The notes beneath the pieces are model-generated. The model was not told the DNA's origin. It was given only the letters and a program-made list of their open reading frames with translations, and did not search any database. Position numbers and translations under genes: made by a program. A DNA stretch of 46,626 nucleotides, from positions 1 to 46,626 of the forward strand of contig JAAVHV010000020.1 in NCBI GenBank assembly GCA_014799505.1. The letters run 5' to 3'. Numbering within the stretch: the first letter of the stretch is position 1; every line of letters begins with the position of its first letter. The stretch comes from Clostridiales bacterium (GTDB lineage Bacteria; Bacillota; Clostridia; Oscillospirales; Oscillospiraceae). Below, in pieces: positions 1-7,977 of the stretch.

Positions 1-46
1 CCCCGCCCCCGACAGCGAGCCCGTAATAAAGGAAAGGAGTGCAGAT

Positions 47-358
47 ATGCACGCGATCATCGAGACCGGCGGCAAGCAGTACAAGGTGGCCGAGGGCGAC
101 ACCCTCTACATCGAGAAGCTGAATGTGGAAGCCGGCGAATCCGTCACCTTCGACAAGGTCCTGGCCGTCCTGGACGGCGACAACGCCAAGTTCGGCGCCC
201 CCACCGTGGCCGGCGCCTCCGTCACCGCCAACGTGGTGAAGAACGGCAAGGGCAAGAAGGTGCTGGTGTTCAAGTACAAGCCCAAGAAGAACTACCGCCG
301 CCGTCAGGGCCATCGTCAGCCCTACACCAAGGTGGAGATCACCAAGGTCAACGCCTGA
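47..358 (+). CDS. rplU: 50S ribosomal protein L21
   Basis: This is a structural protein of the large ribosomal subunit that binds 23S rRNA. The 103-residue product has the usual L21 length and the family start [14 protein letters not shown], and a basic C-terminal stretch containing [15 protein letters not shown] good ribosome binding site (AAAGGAG) lies just before the ATG. It opens the classic Firmicutes rplU-prp-rpmA cluster, with prp starting 11 bases downstream. Only 46 bases of upstream sequence are visible, so the leader RNA often found before rplU cannot be judged. Confidence 0.98.
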   Translation: MHAIIETGGKQYKVAEGDTLYIEKLNVEAGESVTFDKVLAVLDGDNAKFGAPTVAGASVTANVVKNGKGKKVLVFKYKPKKNYRRRQGHRQPYTKVEITKVNA

Positions 359-369
359 GGGATCCGGCT

Positions 370-720
370 ATGACTACCGTAACCTTCCACAGCGCAAAGA
401 GCCGCCTGGACGGCTTTGTGGTGGAGGGCCACAGCGGGTACGCCGAGGAGGGTGCTGACATCGTCTGCGCCGCCATCTCCGCTGCCGTTGGGCTCACCGA
501 GTGCACCATCAATGAGGTGATGGCCCTCGGCGCCCAGGTGAAGGTCAAGGAGAAGGACGCCCGCATCTCCCTCAAGCTCCCCCCCGCCCTGAACGAGGCC
601 AGCGACGATTTGTGCCAGGCGGTCATGACCGGGCTGCTGGTCTACCTCCAGGCCATGGCGGAGGAATATCCCGACAATCTCGCCGTCCTTTTGGACGACG
701 ACGATGATGATGAGGACTAA
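370..720 (+). CDS. prp: Ribosomal-processing cysteine protease Prp
   Basis: Prp removes the N-terminal extension of ribosomal protein L27 in Firmicutes and related bacteria. The 116-residue protein carries the expected catalytic pair: His21 in the segment [10 protein letters not shown] and Cys33 in DIVCAAIS. It sits between rplU and rpmA, the conserved family position. The substrate gene downstream encodes the matching extension ([11 protein letters not shown]). The C-terminus ends in an unusual run of aspartates, outside the conserved core. Family assignment rests on motif, length and synteny together. Confidence 0.95.
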   Translation: MTTVTFHSAKSRLDGFVVEGHSGYAEEGADIVCAAISAAVGLTECTINEVMALGAQVKVKEKDARISLKLPPALNEASDDLCQAVMTGLLVYLQAMAEEYPDNLAVLLDDDDDDED

Positions 721-757
721 CGTGCCTCAACCTTTAACAGAAAGGACGGAAACGACT

Positions 758-1042
758 ATGCTGAAGCTCAACATCCAGTTCTTCGCCCATAAAAAGGGCG
801 GCGGCTCCACCAAGAACGGCCGTGACTCCAACGCCAAGCGTCTGGGCGTGAAGCGCGCCGACGGCCAGTTCGTGCTGGCGGGCAACATCCTGGTGCGCCA
901 GCGCGGCACCCACATCCACCCCGGCGTCAACGTGGGCAAAGGCAGCGACGACACCCTGTTCGCCCTCAAGGACGGCAAGGTGAAGTTCGAGCGCCTGGGC
1001 AAGGACCGCAAGCAGGTCTCCATCGTGGAGATCGCGCAGTAA
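758..1042 (+). CDS. rpmA: 50S ribosomal protein L27 with Prp-cleavable N-terminus
   Basis: L27 reaches towards the peptidyl transferase centre of the ribosome. The start is set at the ATG at 758, behind AGAAAGGA, giving [20 protein letters not shown]; a longer reading frame from 704 overlaps the end of prp and has no family support. The product is 94 residues. Firmicutes L27 is made with a short extension cut by Prp after a QFF motif; here QFF is followed by AHKKGG, so mature L27 would begin at that Ala. A strong terminator follows at 1055-1089, closing the ribosomal protein unit. Confidence 0.97.
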   Translation: MLKLNIQFFAHKKGGGSTKNGRDSNAKRLGVKRADGQFVLAGNILVRQRGTHIHPGVNVGKGSDDTLFALKDGKVKFERLGKDRKQVSIVEIAQ

Positions 1043-1054
1043 GATCTGCCTGAA

Positions 1055-1089
1055 AAGCCGCAAACGGGGGACCGTTTGCGGCTTTTTTT
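1055..1089 (+). terminator. Rho-independent terminator after rpmA
   Basis: The stem AAGCCGCAAACGG pairs with CCGTTTGCGGCTT around a short loop and runs into seven T residues. It lies 12 bases after the rpmA stop, so it should end or reduce the rplU-prp-rpmA transcript before the next gene. Confidence 0.9.
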
Positions 1090-1111
1090 AACCGAAAGGG
1101 CGTGTAGAAAG

Positions 1112-1300
1112 ATGAAAAAACAAGTTCAAGGGATAGGGTTTATCCTATTTGGAATGCTATTGACATTGATTGCCGTGGTGGATCCATGGGTGCCCGGTTT
1201 AGGTGGTGCGTCACAATGGATTTTGCTTTTGCTGGCGCTGGTCATGGGCATTGTGGGACTGGCATTCCTGTTCCAAAGGGATAACAGCGACAAACGATAG
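1112..1300 (+). CDS. Small two-helix membrane protein
   Basis: This 62-residue protein of unknown function starts at the ATG at 1112 (MKKQVQGIGFILFGMLL). An in-frame upstream ATG at 1076 lies inside the rpmA terminator and is unlikely to be used. Two hydrophobic segments are visible, roughly residues 8-23 and 35-55, joined by a short loop containing DPWVPGLGG, and the C-terminal tail is charged. Codon use is visibly AT-richer than in rpmA and obgE on either side. It stops 9 bases before obgE and may be co-transcribed with it. No family is recognised. Confidence 0.7.
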   Translation: MKKQVQGIGFILFGMLLTLIAVVDPWVPGLGGASQWILLLLALVMGIVGLAFLFQRDNSDKR

Positions 1301-1309
1301 GAGGTCTTT

Positions 1310-2593
1310 ATGGCCAATCAATTTATCGACACCGCCCGCATCACCGTCCGGGCGGGCGCGGGCGGCGGCGGCGCGGTGGCCTTCCACCGGGAGAAGTACG
1401 TGGCCGCCGGCGGCCCCGACGGCGGCGACGGCGGGCGGGGCGGGGACATCATCCTGCGGGTGGACCCCCATATGTCCACCCTGATGGACTTCCGCTACAA
1501 GCGCAAATACGTGGCCGAAAACGGCAAGGACGGCCAGGGCAAGCGCTGCTCCGGCAAGGACGGGAATGATCTGGTGATCCGGGTGCCCAAGGGTACGGTA
1601 GTGCGCGACCTGGAAACCCGGGAGATCATCTGCGATATGTCCAGCGAGGAGGACTTCGTGCTGGCCCGGGGCGGCAACGGCGGCTGGGGCAACCAGCACT
1701 TCGCCACCCCCACCCGGCAGGTGCCCCGGTTTGCCAAGGCGGGCCTGCCGGGGCAGTACCGGGAGGTGCTGCTGGAGCTGAAGCTGCTGGCGGACGTGGG
1801 GCTGGTGGGCTTCCCCAACGTGGGCAAGTCCACCCTGCTCAGCGTGGTGACCAGGGCGCAGCCCAAGATCGCCAACTACCACTTCACCACCCTCTCCCCC
1901 AACCTGGGTGTGGTGCCGGTGGACGGGGGGGAGTCCTTCGTGCTGGCGGACATCCCCGGCATCATCGAGGGCGCCGCCGACGGCGCGGGCCTGGGCCACG
2001 ACTTTCTGCGGCACGTGGATCGCTGCCGCCTGCTGATCCATGTGGTGGACGTGTCCGGCTCTGAGGGGCGCGACCCGGTGGAGGATTTTGACGCCATCTG
2101 CGAGGAGCTTCAGCGCTGGTCCCCCGAGCTGGCCTCGAGACGGATGCTGGTGGCCGCCAATAAGGTGGACATTATGGAGGATCCCGAGCTGCTGGCAAAA
2201 CTGCGGGCCCATGTGGAGGCTAAGGGCTGTCCCCTGTTTGAGCTGTCCGCCGCCACCCACCGGGGCACAAAAGAGCTGATGTACGCCGCCGCGGCGGAGC
2301 TGTCCGACCTGCCGCCGGTCATCGTGTACGAGCCGACCTATGTGGAGCGGCCCCCCGAGGTGGACACATCCGAGGCGCTGGAGATCGAACGGGACGAGGA
2401 CGGCACCTGGCTGGTGGACGGGCCCTGGCTGCGCCAGCTCATGGCAAACGTCAACTTCTCCGACTACGAGAGCCGCAACTGGTTCGAGCGGCGGCTCCGG
2501 GACGCGGGGGTCTACCAGCAGCTGGAGGACCTGGGCGTTCAGGATGGGGACGTGGTGTGTCTGTACAATCTGGAATTTGAGTATCAGCGTTAA
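1310..2593 (+). CDS. obgE: GTPase Obg (ribosome assembly and stress)
   Basis: Obg is an essential GTPase linked to 50S subunit maturation, the stringent response and, in Bacillus, sporulation onset. The 427-residue protein shows the three expected parts. A glycine-rich Obg fold spans about residues 1-158 (VRAGAGGGGAVAFHREKYV). The G domain has GFPNVGKST near residue 166, DIPGIIEGA for switch II and NKVD for guanine recognition. A C-terminal OCT domain follows from about 345. The start lies behind AGGAGG. Obg beside rplU-rpmA is a widely conserved arrangement. Confidence 0.97.
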   Translation: MANQFIDTARITVRAGAGGGGAVAFHREKYVAAGGPDGGDGGRGGDIILRVDPHMSTLMDFRYKRKYVAENGKDGQGKRCSGKDGNDLVIRVPKGTVVRDLETREIICDMSSEEDFVLARGGNGGWGNQHFATPTRQVPRFAKAGLPGQYREVLLELKLLADVGLVGFPNVGKSTLLSVVTRAQPKIANYHFTTLSPNLGVVPVDGGESFVLADIPGIIEGAADGAGLGHDFLRHVDRCRLLIHVVDVSGSEGRDPVEDFDAICEELQRWSPELASRRMLVAANKVDIMEDPELLAKLRAHVEAKGCPLFELSAATHRGTKELMYAAAAELSDLPPVIVYEPTYVERPPEVDTSEALEIERDEDGTWLVDGPWLRQLMANVNFSDYESRNWFERRLRDAGVYQQLEDLGVQDGDVVCLYNLEFEYQR

Positions 2594-2608
2594 AAGAAGG
2601 CGCGTGCC

Positions 2609-3028
2609 ATGTGCAGGATAAAGCTTCCCCGCAAGCTTTCTGTCAGACAGTGGCTGGCATTGGACGCGGGCGGGTCGTTCCTAATCGGGTGCTGGATCTT
2701 TTGGCGGGCGGCCCGTCTCTCGGACAGCGATACCAGCGAGTTCGCCTTTATGGGTGGTTTTATCTTGGTGCTCTACCTGCTGCCCGTCTGTGCGCTGCTG
2801 GGGCTGGCGGCGCTGCTGCTGTGGGCGGCCATGGGGGAAAAGGGCGATAAGCCCTCCCGGGTGCTGACGTTTTTCGGCTCGATCCCCCATATCCTTGTGG
2901 GACTGCTCCACTTCGGCCTGATGGAAGGCTCAACGGATGCCCTGCTGAACATTTTGGCCGCGCTGGTGGTGGCCGCAGGCGTTGCGGGAATTTGGGCGGC
3001 GCTGTTTGCCGGACGTAATAAATCATAG
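2609..3028 (+). CDS. Hypothetical integral membrane protein
   Basis: This 139-residue protein matches no family I recognise. After a short basic N-terminus (MCRIKLPRKLSVRQW) four hydrophobic segments are apparent, at about residues 19-33, 45-72, 86-103 and 110-130, separated by short charged loops. It follows obgE by 15 bases with AAGAAGG before the ATG, so it is probably co-transcribed. A terminator follows at once. The predicted topology would place both ends on the same side of the membrane. Function unknown. Confidence 0.75.
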   Translation: MCRIKLPRKLSVRQWLALDAGGSFLIGCWIFWRAARLSDSDTSEFAFMGGFILVLYLLPVCALLGLAALLLWAAMGEKGDKPSRVLTFFGSIPHILVGLLHFGLMEGSTDALLNILAALVVAAGVAGIWAALFAGRNKS

Positions 3029-3040
3029 TGCGAAAGCAAA

Positions 3041-3072
3041 AAACGGCCTGTCCGATTGGACAGGCCGTTTTG
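3041..3072. terminator. Bidirectional terminator between convergent genes
   Basis: AAACGGCCTGTCC pairs with GGACAGGCCGTTT around a four-base loop, with A-rich sequence on the left and T-rich on the right. It lies between the membrane protein gene on plus and the CLC gene on minus and can serve both. Confidence 0.9.
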
Positions 3073-3085
3073 ATTATTCCCTATT

Positions 3086-4342
3086 TCAGCTTTGGTCGTT
3101 CAGCCGCGCCTCCAGCTTGGAATACACAATATTCTGGCTGGAGTACAGCGAGTAATTCCCGCTGAGCAGAAAACTCAGCGCGCAGGCCAGGGCGAAAAAC
3201 ATCAGCCCGCCCCCGCCGAACAGCTCGATGGCCAGGAAGATGGAGGCTAGGGGACAGTTCACCACCCCGCAGAACAGGGCGATCATGGAAATTGCCGCCC
3301 CAAACGCCGGATCCAGCCCCAGCAGCGGCCCCACAACGCAGCCAAAAGTGGAGCCGATGAACAGGGTGGGTACGATCTCCCCGCCCCGGAAGCCCGCCCC
3401 CAGGGTGAGGGCGGTGAACGCCATTTTCAGCAGGAACGCCCAGGGGACGCGGACGTAGCCCCCCAGGGCCAGCTCGATGACGCCGCCCCCCGCGCCGTTG
3501 TAGTCGCCGCTGCCCTCGATCAAGGTGAGGGTGACGACCAGCGCTGCCCCCGCCAGCGCCCGCAGGTATTGGTTGGGGATGTATCTTTTGTAGAGTCGGC
3601 CCGTCCAGTGCATCAGCAGGCAGAAGACGATGGACACCAGCGCCGCCAGAATCGCCAGAGCGCCGCATTGCAGCAGGGAGACCGGCCCCAGCTCCGGCGT
3701 TTCCGGCAGATAATACACCTCGCTGGGCAGGCCCAGGCACTGGGGGATGGCGTTGGCGATGAGGGCGGACAGCAGGCAGGGAAACAGAGCGGCGTAGCGG
3801 AAATGGCCCACGTTGACCACCTCCAGGGCGAACACGGTGGCGGTGAGGGGCGTGCCGAACAGGGCGGAGAACAGCCCCGCCATGCCGCACTGGATGATGG
3901 TGTTCAGGTTCCGCTCCCCCAGCCGGAGCAGCCGCCCGATGCCGGCGGAGATGCTGCCGCCGATCTGAAGGGCCGCCCCCTCCCGCCCGGCGCTGCCGCC
4001 GGTGAGATGGGTGAGCACCGAGCCCAGGAAAATCAGCGGGGCCAGCCTTACTGGGGGCCTACGACCCCCTCGCACACTGGCGATGATCTGGTTGGTGCCG
4101 CTGTCGTTGGCCATGCCGCACACATGATAGCAGAACACGATGGCAAGGCCGGCCAGCGGCATACAAAACAGCAGCCAGGGGTGGGCCAGCCGCAGGGCCG
4201 TCACCTGAGCCACAGACCAGGAAAAGGCCGCGCCGGTCAGGCCGCAGGCCAGCCCCGTCAGTGCCGCCAGCACCAGCCACCGGCCCAGGGCCAGGATGGA
4301 CGGCAGGACGGCCTGAAGACGCGCTTTGAGCCTCTCTGCCAT
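3086..4342 (-). CDS. CLC-family anion channel/transporter, possibly CLC-F type
   Basis: This 418-residue polytopic membrane protein has the CLC fold signatures and no C-terminal CBS domains. The gating-glutamate motif reads GSAGREGAALQIGG, so the external glutamate is kept but the usual Pro after GREG is Ala. The first anion-binding loop reads DSGTNQII in place of GSGIP. The third motif reads FRGGEIVPTLFIG. A tyrosine in SLYSSQ matches the usual inner-gate Tyr. These departures recall the fluoride/proton antiporter clade (CLC-F), which is inference. It stands alone on the minus strand, divergent from the lipoprotein gene. No fluoride riboswitch was recognised upstream. Confidence 0.85.
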   Translation of the reverse strand: MAERLKARLQAVLPSILALGRWLVLAALTGLACGLTGAAFSWSVAQVTALRLAHPWLLFCMPLAGLAIVFCYHVCGMANDSGTNQIIASVRGGRRPPVRLAPLIFLGSVLTHLTGGSAGREGAALQIGGSISAGIGRLLRLGERNLNTIIQCGMAGLFSALFGTPLTATVFALEVVNVGHFRYAALFPCLLSALIANAIPQCLGLPSEVYYLPETPELGPVSLLQCGALAILAALVSIVFCLLMHWTGRLYKRYIPNQYLRALAGAALVVTLTLIEGSGDYNGAGGGVIELALGGYVRVPWAFLLKMAFTALTLGAGFRGGEIVPTLFIGSTFGCVVGPLLGLDPAFGAAISMIALFCGVVNCPLASIFLAIELFGGGGLMFFALACALSFLLSGNYSLYSSQNIVYSKLEARLNDQS

Positions 4343-4390
4343 ATGGTCACCCCCAGTTCCAGGTTTACGTCCCTTAAATATATCTTAACT

Positions 4391-4399
4391 ATTATACCA
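4391..4399 (-). promoter_or_regulatory. Extended -10 element for the CLC gene
   Basis: Read on the minus strand this is TGGTATAAT, an extended -10 element about 50 bases before the CLC start. A convincing -35 at 17 bases is not visible. A TTGACA lies only 7 bases away, too close to pair with this -10. Confidence 0.4.
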
Positions 4400-4421
4400 G
4401 CCCTGTCAAGGCGAAAAACTC

Positions 4422-4450
4422 TTGCGGACGGAAGCATGACGTGCTATAAT
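4422..4450 (+). promoter_or_regulatory. SigA-type promoter for the lipoprotein gene
   Basis: TTGCGG at 4422-4427 and TATAAT at 4445-4450 are separated by 17 bases, with an extended TGC before the -10. The ATG lies 57 bases downstream of the -10. Confidence 0.65.
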
Positions 4451-4507
4451 ACCGCTTGCGGCCCGCGAACCCGAGCCGTAAGAACGTAATGTAAGGAGAG
4501 AGTTAAA

Positions 4508-5011
4508 ATGAACAATGTGAAGAGAAGCGCTGCGGCCCTGTTTGCCCTGGTGCTGATCCTGACCACCGGCTGCGGCAAGAAGACCAGCAACAAAGTGGTG
4601 GACTACAACGTGGACGTCCCCGCCAGCTTCCAGGAGATGGAGATGGAGGGCGTGACCGAGTGCTGGGCTACTGTGGACGGCTCCAACATCAACGTGAACA
4701 TCACGGACAAGGACGCGGCCTTCAAGAAGATCACCGCCGACGCGCTCCGGGAGGCCATGGTGCAGGTCTTTGAGGCGACCTATGGCGCCGCTCCCACCAT
4801 CACCGACAAGTACTTCACCGACAACGAGGTGTGCGGTATGCCCGCCTACCAGTACTGCTATGTCATCGAGTTGATGGGCATGGAGATGACCCAGCTGGTG
4901 GTGTGCATCGACGCCGACCAGACGTACACCGTTACTTACACCGACGTGACCGGCGACTGGATGAGCGACTTTGAAGCCAGCGCCAAGAACATCGAGCTCG
5001 TTTTTGAGTAA
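4508..5011 (+). CDS. Putative lipoprotein
   Basis: This 167-residue exported protein has unknown function. It starts with a lipoprotein signal peptide: basic NNVKRS, a hydrophobic stretch AAALFALVLIL and the lipobox LTTGC, so lipidation is predicted on Cys22. The mature part begins with a lysine-rich linker, and the rest is a compact, acidic domain with an early segment that reads VDVPASFQEMEMEGV. The RBS is AAGGAGAG. It has its own promoter and terminator, so it is probably monocistronic. No named family recognised. Confidence 0.75.
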   Translation: MNNVKRSAAALFALVLILTTGCGKKTSNKVVDYNVDVPASFQEMEMEGVTECWATVDGSNINVNITDKDAAFKKITADALREAMVQVFEATYGAAPTITDKYFTDNEVCGMPAYQYCYVIELMGMEMTQLVVCIDADQTYTVTYTDVTGDWMSDFEASAKNIELVFE

Positions 5012-5019
5012 GCCTTTGA

Positions 5020-5084
5020 GCCCTGCCTGAAGATGACCGAGGCGCCCCGGCGCCGGACATTTCTCAGGCAGGGCCCGATTTTTG
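5020..5084 (+). terminator. Terminator after the lipoprotein gene
   Basis: GCCCTGCCTGA pairs with TCAGGCAGGGC across a loop holding a second small GC-rich hairpin, followed by CCGATTTTT. Confidence 0.75.
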
Positions 5085-5112
5085 TGAAAAAAGTTTGAAA
5101 ATTTTTTCACAA
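5082..5112 (+). promoter_or_regulatory. Candidate Rex-type operator upstream of gapA
   Basis: Two 9-base arms, GTGAAAAAA (5084-5092) and TTTTTTCAC (5102-5110), form a perfect inverted repeat with a 9-base spacer. The right half, 5095-5112, reads TTGAAAATTTTTTCACAA, 15 of 18 matches to TTGTGAAATTTTTCACAA, the Rex consensus as I recall it. It sits just upstream of the gapA promoter. Rex is an NADH-sensing repressor that commonly controls fermentation and redox genes. Assigning this site to Rex is inference. Confidence 0.4.
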
Positions 5113-5118
5113 TTCCCC

Positions 5119-5147
5119 TTCCCTTTGGGGCGAGGATAGAGTATAAT
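5119..5147 (+). promoter_or_regulatory. Promoter for gapA
   Basis: TATAAT at 5142-5147 is a consensus -10 box. The best -35 at 17 bases spacing is TTCCCT (5119-5124), which is weak, so activation or the upstream AT-rich region may matter. The gapA ATG lies 49 bases beyond. Confidence 0.55.
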
Positions 5148-5184
5148 AATACCGAGCAAATCCAGCACTACCATAATTTATTAA

Positions 5185-6207
<1,023 letters not shown>

Positions 6208-6230
6208 TTTGCGGTCAAAACCGTTAAATG

Positions 6231-6266
6231 AACTTCCCCCCGATTTCCGGGGGGAAGTTTTATTTT
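6231..6266 (+). terminator. Terminator after gapA
   Basis: AACTTCCCCCC pairs with GGGGGGAAGTT around a short loop and is followed by TTATTTT. It may also serve the convergent XRE gene whose stop is at 6260. Confidence 0.9.
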
Positions 6267-6481
6267 GGGTAGGGTGCTTTTGTGTTTGTAAGGCCTAAAA
6301 GATAGTCCACACTGGTGTGGTAGAACTTTGCCAATGCAATTAGGATTTCCGGCGGAATACTCCGCTGGCCTAATTCGTAGTTGCTGTATACTTGCTGGGA
6401 ACAATTCAGTGCGTGGGCTACCTGTGCCTGTGTTAAATCAGAATCCTCCCGCAATTCCCGGATTCGCCAGTATTGCTTCAT
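6260..6481 (-). CDS. XRE/Cro-type helix-turn-helix regulator
   Basis: This 73-residue protein is essentially one HTH_3 domain. Residues 7-60 fit the fold: the helix-turn-helix spans DLTQAQVAHALNCSQQVYSNYE, followed by LGQRSIPPEILIALAKFYHTSVDYLLG. The ATG at 6481 is chosen because GAGGTGG lies just upstream; two in-frame GTG codons further 5' belong to that ribosome site. It is divergent from a ribbon-helix-helix gene, with a large palindrome between them, implying autoregulation. The pair is AT-richer than its neighbours and bounded by terminators, which suggests acquisition. The 3' end overlaps the gapA terminator. Confidence 0.85.
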   Translation of the reverse strand: MKQYWRIRELREDSDLTQAQVAHALNCSQQVYSNYELGQRSIPPEILIALAKFYHTSVDYLLGLTNTKAPYPK

Positions 6482-6508
6482 AATCACCACCTCAATACCA
6501 AATTATAC

Positions 6509-6552
6509 TTACTGCAATTTGTTGTATTTACTTTTACAACGAATTGCAGTAA
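6509..6552. promoter_or_regulatory. Large palindromic operator between XRE and RHH genes
   Basis: Arms of 18 bases (6509-6526 and 6535-6552) pair with a single mismatch around the 8-base centre TTTACTTT. The core is ACTGCAATTTGTTGTA with its near-perfect reverse complement. It overlaps a plus-strand promoter candidate (TTTACT 6527-6532, TAAAAT 6550-6555) and lies beside a minus-strand -10 (TATAAT, 6502-6507). It is the obvious binding site for one or both flanking regulators. Confidence 0.75.
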
Positions 6553-6573
6553 AATGGCGTTGAGGTGATTTAG

Positions 6574-6735
6574 ATGACTGAAGGCACCAAGAAAAGGATT
6601 TCAATTTTGATACCAGCCGAACTGTATCAGGAACTGAGCAAGCAGGCAGAGCGCTCCTCCCGGTCATTGTCATCGTACATCCGGCAGGCTTTAAAATGGC
6701 ATCTATGGTACTTGGATCAATTCCCGCGGCAATAA
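6574..6735 (+). CDS. Small ribbon-helix-helix (CopG/Arc-like) protein
   Basis: This 53-residue protein reads MTEGTKKRISILIPAEL at its start, then YQELSKQAERSSRSLSSYIRQALKWHL. An N-terminal beta strand (KRISILIP), a helix, a turn with serines and a second helix (SSYIRQALKWHL) match the ribbon-helix-helix fold of small dimeric DNA-binding proteins. GAGGTG precedes the ATG by six bases, mirroring the ribosome site of the divergent XRE gene. Such proteins are often antitoxins or phage and plasmid regulators, but no toxin is visible, so the role is open. A terminator follows directly. Confidence 0.75.
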   Translation: MTEGTKKRISILIPAELYQELSKQAERSSRSLSSYIRQALKWHLWYLDQFPRQ

Positions 6736-6774
6736 AAAGCCCGCGCGGTGCATACCGCGCGGGCCCTTCTTTTA
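6733..6774. terminator. Bidirectional terminator
   Basis: GCCCGCGCGGT pairs with ACCGCGCGGGC around four bases, with AAAAA on the left and CTTCTTTTATTT on the right. It ends both the RHH gene and the divIVA operon. Confidence 0.9.
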
Positions 6775-7491
6775 TTTGATCTGATAGTCTTTGCCGAACT
6801 GCAAATCGGAATAGCGCCGGGTGGCGTCCGGATCCAGCTCGAACTCCTCCTGGGGCTGGGCCTGAGGGACGAAATCGTCCGGCAGAGGGGGCACGTCGTC
6901 GTCCGGCCCCACCGCGACGACGCGGGGCGCGGCCTTCTGCTGCTGCGTTGCGGCCTCTTCCTCCTGACGGACCTGGGCGTCCAGCGCGGCCTTGATGTCG
7001 GCGGCGGGGTCGTCGTCGGCTGCTGCGGCCATCTCCGGCGGAACCAGGTCGCCCAGGCTGGACAGGAAGAGCATCTCGTCCTCGTGGGCCTGGGCCAGCT
7101 TCTTCACATAGGCGGCGGTGGACTCCTGGGCCTTCTTCAGGCGATACTCTTCAGCGGCCACCGCCTTTTCCAGCTCCGCCATGCGCTGCTGGGCGCCCTG
7201 CTCGGCGTCGCCGATCAGCTCGTCCCGCTTGCGCTTGGCCTCGTCCATCATGGACTCCGCCATCTGCTGGGCGGCCAGCAGGGTCTTGCGCATGGTCTCC
7301 TCGGTGGCCCGGTATTCCTCCACCTTGTCGGACAGCACCTTCAGCTTGTTCTTCAAAATGGCGTTTTCATTGTACAGCGCGGTGTAATCCTCAGTGAGCG
7401 CGTCCAAAAACTCGTCCACCTGGGCCAAGTTGTAGCCGCCCAAAGTCGCCTTGGCAAAGGAGTGGCTGGCCACCTCCTGCGGAGTCATCAT
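6772..7491 (-). CDS. divIVA: DivIVA-domain cell division protein
   Basis: DivIVA-family proteins recognise strongly curved membrane at poles and septa and recruit division or sporulation factors. The 239-residue protein has the N-terminal membrane-binding domain (TPQEVASHSFAKATLGGYN, then VDEFLDALTEDY). A long coiled coil rich in Glu, Lys and Ala follows to about residue 155. The C-terminal tail is acidic, proline- and glutamine-rich and probably unfolded. Two adjacent ATG codons are possible starts. It is the last gene of the miaA-to-divIVA operon, 20 bases after sepF, the usual Firmicutes neighbour. Confidence 0.93.
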   Translation of the reverse strand: MMTPQEVASHSFAKATLGGYNLAQVDEFLDALTEDYTALYNENAILKNKLKVLSDKVEEYRATEETMRKTLLAAQQMAESMMDEAKRKRDELIGDAEQGAQQRMAELEKAVAAEEYRLKKAQESTAAYVKKLAQAHEDEMLFLSSLGDLVPPEMAAAADDDPAADIKAALDAQVRQEEEAATQQQKAAPRVVAVGPDDDVPPLPDDFVPQAQPQEEFELDPDATRRYSDLQFGKDYQIK

Positions 7492-7511
7492 GGATCAGTT
7501 TCCCCCTTGTC

Positions 7512-7961
7512 TCAGAAATACAGGCCGTTGTTTTCCAGCTCGTCGATGAGATCGCCCAGGATCTCCACGTTATAGGGGGTGATGATGTAGGTGGACAGAG
7601 CCACCTTCTTGATGGTGCCCTCGTTGGCATAGGCCACACCGGACAAAAAGTCGATGAGGCGGCGGGCGATGTTCTTATCCGTCTGCTCCAGATTGAGCAC
7701 TACGGTGCGCTTGTCCCGCAGATGGTCGGCGATTTCGGAGGCATTTTCAAACCGGGAGGGGTTGACCAGCACCACCTGGAGCTGGGTGGTGGTGTGGATG
7801 TTGACCACCTTGTTGCTGCGGCGGTCGATATCGCGGTCGCGGTCCCGATCCCGGGGCAGATCCTTGACGTTGTTTACCGGGGTGAAGTCCTCCTCATAAT
7901 CATCCTCATCCTCGTCCTCGTAGGGGCGGGCGAGGCGCTTGAGTTCATCAAATAAGCTCAT
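7512..7961 (-). CDS. sepF: Cell division protein SepF
   Basis: SepF tethers FtsZ to the membrane and aligns FtsZ filaments at the septum. The 149-residue protein has an N-terminal amphipathic segment (MSLFDELKRL), an acidic, then arginine/aspartate-rich linker, and the C-terminal SepF domain from about residue 58 (VVLVNPSRFENASEIADHL). GFLSG-type family sequence appears as DFLSGVAYA. GGGAG lies nine bases before the ATG. It sits between yggS and divIVA, the conserved division-cluster order of Gram-positives. Confidence 0.95.
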   Translation of the reverse strand: MSLFDELKRLARPYEDEDEDDYEEDFTPVNNVKDLPRDRDRDRDIDRRSNKVVNIHTTTQLQVVLVNPSRFENASEIADHLRDKRTVVLNLEQTDKNIARRLIDFLSGVAYANEGTIKKVALSTYIITPYNVEILGDLIDELENNGLYF

Positions 7962-7977
7962 ATAGACGAGTCTCCCT

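Noticed and set aside
704..757. Longer start for L27 at 704
   Set aside because: It overlaps the prp stop and adds residues before the Prp-cleaved leader. The ATG at 758 has its own ribosome site.
4406..5110. Minus-strand frame opposite the lipoprotein gene
   Set aside because: It covers the divergent promoter region and has no ribosome site. The plus-strand frame has a lipobox and promoter.
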